A stretch of 64,000 nucleotides of DNA from Pagrus major. Taxonomy: Eukaryota; Chordata; Actinopteri; Spariformes; Sparidae. Shown in pieces: positions 23,501-35,203 of the stretch. Numbering within the stretch: position 1 is the stretch's first letter; the number at the start of each line of letters is the position of its first letter. The stretch is taken from contig NC_133216.1 in the NCBI RefSeq assembly GCF_040436345.1, forward strand, positions 14,030,110-14,094,109. Direction: 5' to 3'. Under the pieces are notes generated by a model that saw only the letters and a program-made list of their open reading frames with translations, ran no database searches and was not told the origin of the DNA. The position numbers and the translations under genes were made by a program.

Positions 23501-24667
23501 ATGGCAGAGGTCGGTCAGCGGCTGGGGAGCGGAGTTTACCGACTGTCCGCCCTCAGAAGCAGCCAGGGTCGACAGGTGTGCACCGGAGAGAGTCCCGGGT
23601 CTCTGCTGGTAAACTGCTCCTTCAGTGACAGCCGAACAAAAGAGGACTCGACCCAGGATCAACGTGAAGTTAAGTCAAAACGAAGAACAACACAACGCAA
23701 ATTAGCCAAAGTTTCCAGAGTGAGAACAGGTGAAAGTCAACTGGAAATTGTGACTCTGTGTCGTGCCACTTCGTTGGATTCATTTCATTTTCCTCACACC
23801 AGAGAGACCCGAGAAGCTTATAGAGCAGCCCTGTACCTCTCAGCGAGACTGCAGCCTCTCCTCCATGAGAGGCTGCTGCCTGGCAGGATGACATCCTGGA
23901 CCAGAGGAGCTGTTTCCCTCCACCCCGACACCTTCAGGTCCCCTCAGCAGCTCCGAGCTTTCTGTACTGTCATCTTCATCCTGGCAGAGCAGGGATCAGA
24001 GACGGCGGGTCGTGGACTGAGACTGAGGCGTCTGAACCTGCATCCTGATACCCTGCAAGCATCTACAACTAGTAGAAGCTACAGCTGGAGGAGGGACAGC
24101 AGCTCAAAAGATGCTCCACCTCTGTACAGAAGCAGGATGGGCTATTACGACATCCTCAGAGTGTCCCCCAACGCCACGCAGGCCCAGATCAAGACTGCCT
24201 ACTACAAGCAGTCCTTCATCTACCACCCTGACAAGAACCCAGAGGACGATGAAGCCACCGCGCTCTTCTCTAAGATCAGCGAGGCCTATGCAGTGCTGGG
24301 AAACATCGGCCTGAGGAGGAAGTACGACCGTGGTATTCTGAGCCAGTCGGACCTTGCAGGGAGACCGTCCTCTAAAGATACCCCGAGCAGATCCACAGGC
24401 TCCCCACATCAGCAGCAGCATCAACACACAGCAAGGCGGTTCTCCCAAGCCGGGGGGAAGACCATGTTTGATTTTGACGCCTTTTATCAGGCTCACTACG
24501 GGGAGCAGCTGCAGAGGGAGAAGGACATGAGAGCCAGGAAGCAGTACATGGAGGAGATGCAGAAGGAGAAGTACAACAGGTGGAAGCAGGGGAGAATGAT
24601 AGAGGCGACTGTGGCGATGGTGCTGGCCATGGCAGGGCTGCTTATTGTCAACATCGCCAGGTCCTGA
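23501..24667 (+). CDS. dnajc30: DnaJ homolog subfamily C member 30, single exon
   Basis: A mitochondrial J-domain protein. Human DNAJC30 has been linked to ATP synthase and to complex I maintenance. The exon encodes 388 aa. The J domain spans about residues 214-280 and starts MGYYDILRVSPNATQAQIK, with the catalytic HPD in IYHPDKNPED near residues 242-244. The family-typical MFDFDAFYQAHYGEQL follows, then a charged helix, and a C-terminal membrane segment (about 366-385) precedes the final RS. Human DNAJC30 is 226 aa, so this ORF has about 130 extra N-terminal residues. The first ATG has a good context (AAAATGG) just after the promoter cluster, and its first 25 residues are basic and could target mitochondria. 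An in-frame ATG at 23888 would give 259 aa. It is head to head with bud23. The family is certain; the start is moderately certain. Confidence 0.93.
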   Translation: MAEVGQRLGSGVYRLSALRSSQGRQVCTGESPGSLLVNCSFSDSRTKEDSTQDQREVKSKRRTTQRKLAKVSRVRTGESQLEIVTLCRATSLDSFHFPHTRETREAYRAALYLSARLQPLLHERLLPGRMTSWTRGAVSLHPDTFRSPQQLRAFCTVIFILAEQGSETAGRGLRLRRLNLHPDTLQASTTSRSYSWRRDSSSKDAPPLYRSRMGYYDILRVSPNATQAQIKTAYYKQSFIYHPDKNPEDDEATALFSKISEAYAVLGNIGLRRKYDRGILSQSDLAGRPSSKDTPSRSTGSPHQQQHQHTARRFSQAGGKTMFDFDAFYQAHYGEQLQREKDMRARKQYMEEMQKEKYNRWKQGRMIEATVAMVLAMAGLLIVNIARS

Positions 24668-25920
24668 AGTAGAAGCAGCAACCAGACGACGACTCTCAGC
24701 GGGGAGGAGGCGGATGGGGCAGGGGTGCTACCTCACACTGTTTTGCAGGTGTTGCACAGTTTTCTCACAGCTGAAGATAACTGAATGATAATTGTTATTA
24801 TTATCATTATTGTATGTGTTGCAGGAGTAAACAAAAGTCAGCTCACTGTGTCTCATTTGTTAGAAGGCGTAGCAGATGAGCTGATTGTGTGAAGAGAGCG
24901 ACCCAACGTATTTATTTTCTGCATTTCTTCATGTATAGGAACAACAAAGCATAAACAAACAGGGATGTCAATTAGAAAGTGAAAATCTGAGAGCCACATG
25001 GCAGATTTATTTATTCCTGCAACAATTCAAGCATGGCACTCTCAAAAGCACCCAGTATCTGGGTGATATCATGTTTCACATTTAATGGATCTCAAGCAGT
25101 ATATTTATTATTTAAATGGTTTCAGAGTCACACCGTCACAATCTTGTTAAAGTTCATGCTTACTAACCTGCTGCCGATGTGTCATTGCAGGTTTAGTCTT
25201 TGCATCATCAACAACTGTTCAACCAATGGTGAAGCTTCTGTGTAAACTAGGGCTGCAACTAACAGTTATTTTCATTATTGATAAATCTGGTGATTATTTC
25301 AACAATTAATCGATTTTAGTTCTATAAAATGTCAGAAAACACTGAAAATTGTTGATCATAGTTTTGTCTTGTTTTGTCCAAAACCCAAAGAAAAGAAACC
25401 AGAAAATATTCACATTTAATGAGCTGGAATCAGAATTTAGATTTTTTTTTCTCTTGAAAAATTAATCAAATAATTTAATTCATTATCAAAATATTTGGCG
25501 ATTAATTCAGTGGTTTACAACAAATCGATTGTCAATCACAGAATTTTGAAAAAATTACAAACAAAATTATCTATTATCAAAATAGTTTGGAAACACTAAT
25601 TTATATACTTTCTGTTCACAAGTGTGAAGCCAAACAGTTTTTGGCAGCTTAAATTGATTTCTATTCATCCTGCTGCACGAGGATGGAAAACTTGAATCTC
25701 TCATGCTGACAGACGCACAATTCCTCTTCCTGTTCCCACACGCTGGATCTGTAATGTAAACTCTGGAGTGTGAAATTCTGAGATGATTTGTTTATTAGTA
25801 AATGAATGCACATTTTTAAGTGTGTATATGTGTATGTACTGTACAAATAAGATGCCAGATTATGTTAAATCGTCTATTTTATGTTAAGCAAACATAATAA
25901 AACTGTTTCTTCTGCAGTGT
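24668..25920 (+). other. dnajc30: dnajc30 3' untranslated region
   Basis: Runs from the TGA to an AATAAA at 25896-25901. It contains an inserted inverted-repeat element at about 25248-25545. The cleavage site is inferred from the signal. Confidence 0.5.
25248..25545 (+). mobile_element. GGGCTGCAACTAAC-type inverted-repeat element, copy 1
   Basis: Starts AGGGCTGCAACTAACAGTTA and carries TAAAATGTCAGAAAAC and TTGTTTTGTCCAAAACCCAA, the hallmark phrases of a teleost element. In the dnajc30 3' region. Other copies in this window lie at 8440-8580, 27147-27350, 38128-38205, 48610-49010 and 49300-49470. Confidence 0.65.
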
Positions 25921-26984
25921 TATAAGATCTGACCTCTAGAGGGCGTCTGAGTACAGCAAAATGATCTCTGGGTGTACGCTTGAAGTCTGAAGCCCTCAGA
26001 GAGTTTGAACTCTGTGTGGGATGATATTAATGCATGTCATGGAGGTCTCGGCCTGCTGAGAGCTGCTGCTGTTGACAGGATGACTGTTTATTTTATCCAA
26101 TGTCTAAGAAGATGTCACATAAGAAGCATCAAACCTGGTAAATGTCTGGGATTACGTTATCGGTCTTTGAACAGACTGTAGTGGTTGAAACATGTCAAGT
26201 GTTACAAACACACTGAATGTATAATGACTCAAAGTGCGTTCGCAGCCTAAATATGGAGCACAGGCTGACTCTATTTTGTCTAATACAAACTGAAACAAGA
26301 GAAAACCACATGTTTCACGCTTGTGTTATTAATACAGATGAATAAATAACGGTGAGACAAGTTTTGTGACACTGAAGACTCTTCTGAGCCTTACGTCTGC
26401 AACATTTCAGCCTGGGCCCCCAGCTTGTGACGTTTACGAGCAAATAACTGCAGAAGAAGTGCAATAGTTTGTTCACATTTTATTCACAGAAATATAAAGT
26501 AGTATGTCAAGTACATCACTTTGTACAAAATTGCACAGACTCTTCAAAACTCAGTCAGACAACAGAAAATTTAGCTTTTAAGAAGTGTTAAGAAAATAAA
26601 AGGGAGACATGAGCAATCTGTGATATGTGAGATGGGCTCTCGCAACAAACGGGTTCCACTGAGGATGTTTCATCAAGAAGAATCGATCAATCAATTGTAC
26701 ATAAATAAGACTCGATAGGAAAAATGTAATTTACAACGGCTGAGGAATAAATATGTTTCAAAAATAGGATTCAAATTGGCACATGAACTGCTCCTCCCGC
26801 TCCTCCACTGAAAGTGAAACCTTCGACGCTGAATGGCCGTGCTTGAAAAGACAGATGTCGACTGTTGATATGTTTAGTCCAGCTGAGGAAAGGTTGTGTT
26901 GCATATGTTCGAACGACAGTAGCTGAGAGGTGTCTGCTTTTATGTTCATGTTTTCAGGGGTGTCTAACATGCTTTAAAAGAAAA

Positions 26985-27965
26985 GCTTGACATTTTGGGA
27001 GGTGCATTTACTCATTTTGCAAAGAGATATCTGAGAAAATTTACACCACACTATTGTGTGTACGGCGTGCCATTTTTTTCCTAGAATGGTGAAGGAGTGA
27101 CCAGCCCTACTCTGCCTCTGATTGGCTAGCACTTGTTGCCGTTAAGGCTGCAACTAATGATTGTTTTCTTAATTTATTGTTGACTGTTGTTTAGCCTATA
27201 AAATGTCAGAAAGGGTTGAAAATTGTTGATTAGTGTTTCCCAAAGCCCAAGAGGACGTCCTAAAATGTCTTGTTTTGTCCACAACCAAAAGATATTCAGT
27301 GTGTAAGGGCGACTACTCTGGTTTCAAAAAGAAGCTTATGAAAAAGTGACCCTTCCTCTCATTTGTTTTATTATCTCTGTAAACAATTCCTAAATGAGCT
27401 CATGGTCTCAATCGTTAGTTTCAAGTCTTCATCATTACGGCATGATGTTCATTTTGTAAATTATGGTCCTGTTAAGAGTAAGACAGAGGGTAAAGCTAAA
27501 GGGTATGCTTTAGGGCAGTGCCACCTTGTAATTAACAAGCTGCTACTACAGCGTTCCCTCGGGTTCTCAGTCAGATCCAATCACCATATCCTCCCCAACT
27601 AGCTTTGGTGCAAATATGAACTTCTGGCTCCAAAACCAAGTTGGTGACGGTCATGCTGCCAAACTCGAGGCTCGGAAAAAGTAGCCCTCAAACCAATAGG
27701 TGACATCACAGAGGGTTTACAGTTGTTTGGGACTGTCTTTATCTTAACTGGTTGGTTTGTACGTCTGGTTAACTGCTCCACCTCCATAAAAGAGCAGTGC
27801 ACTACACTTCCCTGAGCTTTTCTAGAAGACCTTCAGAGGCTAACGTTTCCCCCTGGTTCAAGTCTTCATGCTAAGGTTAGCTAACTGTCCGCTAGCAGTA
27901 TAGCCTCATATTTTTTTACAAGGAAGCAAATAAATGCAAATCCGGAAGTGTCAAACTTCTCTTTT
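26985..27965. mobile_element. MITE split by a second element
   Basis: The left end GCTTGACATTTTGGGA (about 26982) and a right end with TGCTAAGGTTAGCTAACTG and GTCAAACTTC match the two ends of a common teleost inverted-repeat element. Between them a GGCTGCAACTAATGATTG element (about 27147-27350) and unrelated repeat sequence are inserted. It lies between the dnajc30 end and the sh2b2 stop codon. Confidence 0.5.
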
Positions 27966-29436
27966 AAGACTGATACTTTGTATTATAATGAATGTGTCTG
28001 ACTTTGACGTCAATTCTTACAGTAAAATAAACATTTTGTGGTGCAAAATTTAGCCTTTCTTTTGAATTATTAGCTAACTTGACAAGCTTAAGCTCAATAC
28101 CCTGCATAAAGTAAAGCAGCAATGTCGCATCTGCCCATTCAAGCATGGCCATCTAGCACCCTTCACCTCAGTGACTGTACCGTTCCAGTCCACACCAGGC
28201 CGCACAAACAGTACGCAACACTGCCACCTTTCTAAAAAACTAGGACCCAGTCCCTCCGATAAATGCTGGATTTGGTATAATAATATCTTAAAGGCATTAC
28301 TTCATAGTGAACTCCTATATTAACAGCATATCTATTCTACAGGTTATTGATATGATAAGCTTGAATACAGAACCAGCACCAGACGGAGGGACCTCGAAAA
28401 CCATTGTTTTAGAAACACTACTGTAGCACACCGATCATTGAAAAATATTTGGACTCTAATACACCACCGCACACTCATAGAAATAACCCAGTATGACAGC
28501 AACATGGGAGCTGCCCTGCCTGCTTTTGTGTTTTTATCTTCCGTTTCAGCATTTTTAAACTCTCAACATATGACCACCTGTGTGTATGTTGCGGGCATCG
28601 ATGAAACTGTGATAACAAAACCGTTTCAGTATGCAGAGATATGCACGTTGAGCGGGAAACTGACAGTAAAGTAATCACCTGCGTTTAATTTTTGGGCTAT
28701 TGTGATAATGCGAGACCTCCTCGCAAACAGTCCGTTCAAGTCCAAGGAAATTGTCAGGCACTAAGACCCTTTAGGCTGTACACGTTTAAGAAAAACATCT
28801 CCGAGCTAACACTAACACACCCATGATCGCTGTAGTGATGTTAGTGTAGAGCCGAGACCCAGGGCAGGACTTTGTAGGGAAACCCTGCGGGGACATCGAG
28901 GATATCCGGGACAGACTCAAAGCAGCTTTACAAACATTAACGGGATGCTCTCGGGAGCTCTGAGGGGAGGGAGCTGTTTCTTCAGGGTCATTTCAAGCTC
29001 TCAGCCCTTCAGCGGGGTGGTGACACAGGCTCTGCTCCCAGGGAACTGTGGGTGAGGATGAACAGGAAGTGGTCAGAGGACATGAATCAAAGCCATATGA
29101 CTTCCTCCAGCTTTCTCTTCCTACACTCATCTGCTTTTTCTATATCTTGGTTTCATCTCCTGCCCCACCTCATTATCTCCATTTCGTCTGTTTCTCTGTA
29201 CACTGATGTTCTTCGACAACTAAGTTTGAAATGAAGCCACAGATCCACTGAGGACACGCTGCTCGGTACGATCTCACCTCCCCTCTCAAATCAGAGCAAC
29301 AGGAAACTGCCTTGAAACAAAACAAACAAACAAAACAACGGGTGATCCAATGATCTGGACCGTTTTCATCATCAGCAGATTGTCCCATGTCACCTCCAAT
29401 CCAGAAAATACGTGACTGAACCCTGCCCTGGGTCGT

Positions 29437-32400
29437 TTAGTAGAAAGAGTACTGGTTCTCCACTGCTCGGGCCCTGCGAGTCCCATCAGCGTCGTGGTAG
29501 TCCTCGGATGCACCACTAGAGGCCTCCAGCAGGCGTTCGGAGCTGTTGCTCCGGCTCTGTAACCCTCCTCCCACTCCTGCTCCGGTACCTGGGTCACTGC
29601 GGGAGAGGGAGGGGAGGGCGGTGGGTGAGGAGGAGGTGCTCGAGGAGAGCGGGGCGTCAGGAGGGGGGCCTGCAGGCGGTGTGATCCCAGGAGGGTGGAG
29701 AGCAGGCTGGGCTGAATCTGTCCGACAGCCTGCATCCCTGGGTGGGGTGAGGACTGGAGGCACGGTCACATCTGCAGCAGATTGTGGGAAGAAGGAAACA
29801 ATTTCATTTTAATTGAAGATTAATAATTGATTAATTTATGCTTTTGATAATTGTTTGTTGCTTTACACTGGAGAGCTGCTGGCAAAAGGCTCCTTCATAG
29901 AGCAGCATGTAAACACAGGCAGTTTGGACCTCCTTTATTGTCCTTTCTCTAACACTGACAACACTGGTGCCAAAGACACGCCTGAGCAGTGTATCAGTAA
30001 AGCCTTTTACACCCTGAATCAAACCCTCACTCTATGAAAGTCAGTGTTTGGGAGTGAGTGCATGTGTGTGAGTAGGTCCAGCGTTTTGGGGAAACAGAGG
30101 GCCTCTTTGTGGTCACCAGGGTGGGTTGGGGCCGGAGTCTCGGCCTGCATGCAAAACTCCTGCGGTATAATCGCCCCCTCACTCTCCTGTACAGGAGGGC
30201 ATTCATCCCATGCCAGGAGAGCGGAGGGCAGGAGTAGTGTTAGTATGGACGAGGAGGAGGAGGAGGGGTTCAGTGAGTTTTAGCTCTGCTCCCTCCGTTG
30301 AAAACCTCAGCTATCCATCGACACATTTGACTTTCTGGAAGTTTTTAATCACCCTCCGATATCCTTTGCTGGACTGAGGATCATTTGTTAGGCTGTGACA
30401 CATCTTTCTTTAAAACCACCTACAAACTTGATATTTTAAACTGTAGAGGCAACTGAGGTAGTTACACAATTATGGTAAATGCTAAAATCTCGTGTAATAA
30501 AGTGCGAATGCTCAAGTGCCAAAAACTGCAGTTCATGGAATGGTCACTTGGGGAGAGCACCAGGCTTTGAAGCCAGTTTTTGTAGCGGTCAAACTGTGTA
30601 ATTACAACATCACGTGATGCACTGGGACCCAAAAGCACTTTTTCCGATAAGCTTACATTGTGAGAGAAGTGGCTGTATAACAAATGGCTCATTTCACTAT
30701 CATTATTTGAGCCATTCGATCCAATAACATGTGGAAAGTCTAGAAGAGCCGCACAATTAAATTATTTTACCCATATTCAAGTTAGCTGGGAGCTAAACCG
30801 GAAGTTAGCCGGCACGGTTGGTGGAAATCTTGAGTGCACACGCTCTATGGACCCCACAGGAAGTCGAGTGCTTTTGGCTTCATGCACCACTGAGCAGCTG
30901 TCAACAGGGGTTCCTGTATTCAGATTTCTCTTGTTATATCCACGGTGAATCCCCATGAGAACCCCCATGTTAAAATGCAAAACTGTATAGCGGAAATAAA
31001 CATGTTGACACCCTGGTTCAAAAACTGGTTTTGGTCGTCAGTTGTGCGCATCCTCAGAAATGAATGCTGATGCACAAGATGCATTATGCACATGAATGGT
31101 AGGAGTGGTGTAGCACCAGTATGGGGACAACATGCTAACGTGTACCTAGTGGTATCCTCCGGTAACACGTGTAGTATAGAGGCAAGTGTGAGAACAACTA
31201 CGTCTACAATGTTGACTTGACTTTGACTTTTCCACCTGCTGTAAATAAAGCACTAATTAAGCATCTATTAACTACCAACCAGTGGCCTTTTCATGTTAAT
31301 AGAAAACCCTGTCAGGGTCTTGACATCAAATGTCAAATTATAACCGAATATTATTTGTTGTCTGGTACAGGTGGCTAATAAGAGAGATTCACATCTATGG
31401 CCTCTGCAGTTATATTTTCAAGCTTGTATGTGAGCAGTTCATGTTTGTGTGTTGTGTACCTGTGGTGGTGGAGCTTCGCTGCACTTGTACATAGGAGCGT
31501 AATGTGATGTCAGCAGAGCCTCCAGACTCGAGGGGGATGGGGTGGGCGTGGAAGTGTCTCAACATGTCCGACACGGTGTGGAACCACAAGTGGTGGACGT
31601 GGCACTGCCCATTCTCGTTCACCGACAAACGCAAATGCTGGGAGGAAGAAGGAAAGGAAAGAGGGAGACAGGATAGCAACAAGGGAGAGAAAGGTTTAAG
31701 ATCCAAAGGAATGAAGAGGGAGAGATAGATGGTAAAAAAAATGAGGGATGGAAAAGGACACAGGACAGAATATTTCAGTGTGAGACACAGTGAACATCTG
31801 AAACAGACCGACCAAGACAGAGGTCAGGACATTTCTGCGAGGCGTCTCGCTGTGGGAGCAGAGCGACAGAATGCCAGGGCTGACACCAGAGGAAGAGGCG
31901 GCAGCTGACACTTCCTCAACACTGCCTGCTGGCAGGATGTGATGTGCAGGGATCATGTTGCATAAGAGCACACAAAACGTTGACATTACTGCATCTTTTC
32001 CAGGGACCTGAACTACTTGGTGAGCTGTGAGCTGCAGTGGCTGCATCCCAAAATGTCCTGAGAACAAGCCTGAGTGAATTTAATTCTGCTGCAGAGCAGA
32101 GCTGCAGCTGGGAGGAGATTAATGTACTCTAGTTAGTTAAGTTAATTCATTATTTAAAGAATATACGATCTATAGTAAATGGTGATTTTGATAACTTATT
32201 GTTTTAAGTGTTTTATTAAGTAGAATTTAGACATTTTTTTTCTTCTGTTTAAAGCTTCTCATATGGCAGAATTTCCTCCTTTTTTATTTCAAATCACTTT
32301 AAATTCAATGCATAAGCAAACTGAAGCCACAACTTTCGACTCTGGTATTTTTCCATTATTTTCTACCTTTTATAAACTAAATTGTATGTATAAACTAAAC

Positions 32401-35125
32401 AGGTATTGTAGATTCAGTCATATTACATGGTGCTGTTTCTCCTCTCTCTCATCGACTCACCTTGGCTTTGCCTTGAAAGTTGAAGGTGAGGACGTACTCG
32501 CCAGGCCTCGTCTCGCTCTGACGAATCACGAAGAGCCCGTGGCTCCTGGCCCCGCCTGCAAGCACCAACTGGGCCGCACGCACACGGGACAGTGTACCGT
32601 GGAACCATGGGTAACCCGCCAGGCTGGCATCGCCGTCTGACTCTTTGGCTCCTTCACTGCCACCTGAGATGAAACAATATCAATTATTTTCTTCTTTTCC
32701 TATCCTTGTTGAGTATTCATATGCTTTGATATTGTGTGTCTGGAGAGAAAAGGAAATGTTTGTGTAATTACCTGCGGAGGAGTTGGAGCCCTGGGCCTCT
32801 GGGGACTGGAGGAAGCGCTCTAAAGGCATGTGGGATGGGTGCTGGGTGAAGGGGGGTTCCCTGCAACGCACTGAGGGGGCACTGTAATGCTCTGCAGCTG
32901 TAGGACACGGCCTCTCCGGAGCACGATACACACCTAAACACATTTTTTTGAATTTTAACACATTCATGTGAATCAAATGAGTGTCATGTAAGAGTGAATG
33001 CGTCTTTGCTCACCCTCAGACAGCAGCTCACAGCTGCATGAGGCCACCATGGAGCAGTCTTTGGACGCCTGACCGTGAGGACACGACGCCAGCTCGATGT
33101 CATCGCCGCTGTCACTGTACACAAGCACGCAGGTCAGGAGAACCGCAAGAACGTATACACAAAACCCAAACATCACCGAGTCCCAAACTCTACACACATT
33201 CACATCCTCCAAACACAGACACAAATAATCTTTCTGTTTACGTCCTGAGCTGCACCGACAAACGTCCACTCACCCAACAAACTGGGGAGGAATGTCAGCG
33301 GTGCGAGCTCACCCATGTTTGTGCGAAAGCAACCTGTCAGAAACTCCACTAATTTGATGATTAATGACTGTGTGTGTTACCCCTCCTCCCCCCCTCTCTC
33401 CATCCCTCTCTTCTCTCCATCCTCAGCCAACAGCAAATATTTATCTGGTGGTTTACCCCGGGTCTATGCAGTCCTGGATGTCAGCGACCCAGGAGTTTTT
33501 CTGCAGCGAGTCGATGGTTTCCAGGATGTACTCTCCCCCGTTTTCCACCTGTGGAAGCAGCCAAACACACTGCGATCACACACTGAGCTCTGTTCAAAGG
33601 ACCAGCGGACAGAACGGCTCATTTTCCAACAACCTGTTTATATAAATCAATTATATCTGAGACTGAGGCAGGTGTGTTACTGTGGCTGTTGAACTGTTCC
33701 AGAGTTAATATAGGTTTGTATTTTTCATTTTTCTTATTTTTTCTTTTCAATTCAGTTTAGTTTATTTAGTTAAATTAAAGTGAACTTTAATAACCTTGGT
33801 CCCGACCTTGAGAACAAACGTGTTGTCCTTGTCGGGCATCTCCAGCGGCATGGTGGTCCTCACCTCCACGATGGCTGACAGAGGGATGCTCACTTTGGGT
33901 TTTGAGGACTGAAACATGAAGATAAAGATGCACAAACAAACAGAATTAAAGTCACATTTAATTGAACTGTAAGAAAAAGAAAGATTTTGCTTGTGATATG
34001 TGATAACTCAGCATTGAGTAGCAACCTAGACATGAGGTCAGCATTAACAACTGCAGTTATAATATCAATCTATGGGGCTGCAAAATAGTTAAATAAGTTT
34101 TACTGCTACACAGCAAAATGTTTTATCTAGTCTTGCTTTTCTTCTCTCCATAGTTTTATCTTGAAATCCTCCAAAGAAATATCAAGGCTCAATAAAAATA
34201 TTCTCTGTCAGCGTAAGTCAGATATTTAACATGTCAAACCAAAGCAAACTAAACATTGAGAGTTGATCTGTATGAAAACACCCACTCTAATACTACTGAT
34301 TAATGGTTAAATAACATCCTGTTTGAAATGACTTCAAATGAACATATTAATAACATAACTGGTGGTGTTGGTAAAAGGTTACATGAGATTGTCTGACATG
34401 GATGTGGCGAGATGTCTTACAAAAAAGGTTTGGAGCCAAAGCAACAAGCATTCACTGCTTGTGCTTGCATACCACACTGGGTCGAGAAACATGTGTAATG
34501 TTGTAGCAACATTATTTCTTATCATTTCTACTTTAGAAAACAAAAAAATGCATCACTGCCTGGGTGGGACTATAATTTAATCACCAAAAGCCCCAATAAA
34601 GAATGATGAACGGTCCAAAGTAAAACGAGGTCCTTCAGTACATCCTGTAGGAGCACTTGTAAAAGTAGAAACTTTATATTTTACTACAGAAATAACCCTA
34701 AACAGAGCTTTTAATTAGGGCTGCAGGTTTACATTAAATGCTATCACTTCACCCTCTTCTTAAGTGTAAAAAACACCCGGCTTCTCCAAACCCTCAAACC
34801 TCTCCTTCACACGATAATGAAAGGGCGACCTGCAGCCTGAATTATTGGTGCAGCCTCGGCACCAATGAGCTCCATGTGTCTCGAGATTGAATAACTCATT
34901 CAAATAAAATAAGACCGTTATTAAAAGATTGCAGAATCTGCTCAGTTGTGATGCAGTCTCTTATTCCCTCTCCATGTTTCGCAGCAGTTATTCCTGCTGA
35001 AAACAGGAAGGCGTTTACAAGAGGGTGAACACAGAACAACATCCTGGCCTCCGCTTGCCCTCTGCAGAGAGTTGGATCCAGACGATAATCTTAACAGATC
35101 CAATGAGTGTGTTGGAGGCGGTGAG

Positions 35126-35203
<78 letters not shown>

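Noticed and set aside
35127..35202. Cys-Val and Thr-His repeat proteins over the GT runs
   Set aside because: Translation artefacts of dinucleotide repeats, here and at every other CA/GT run.
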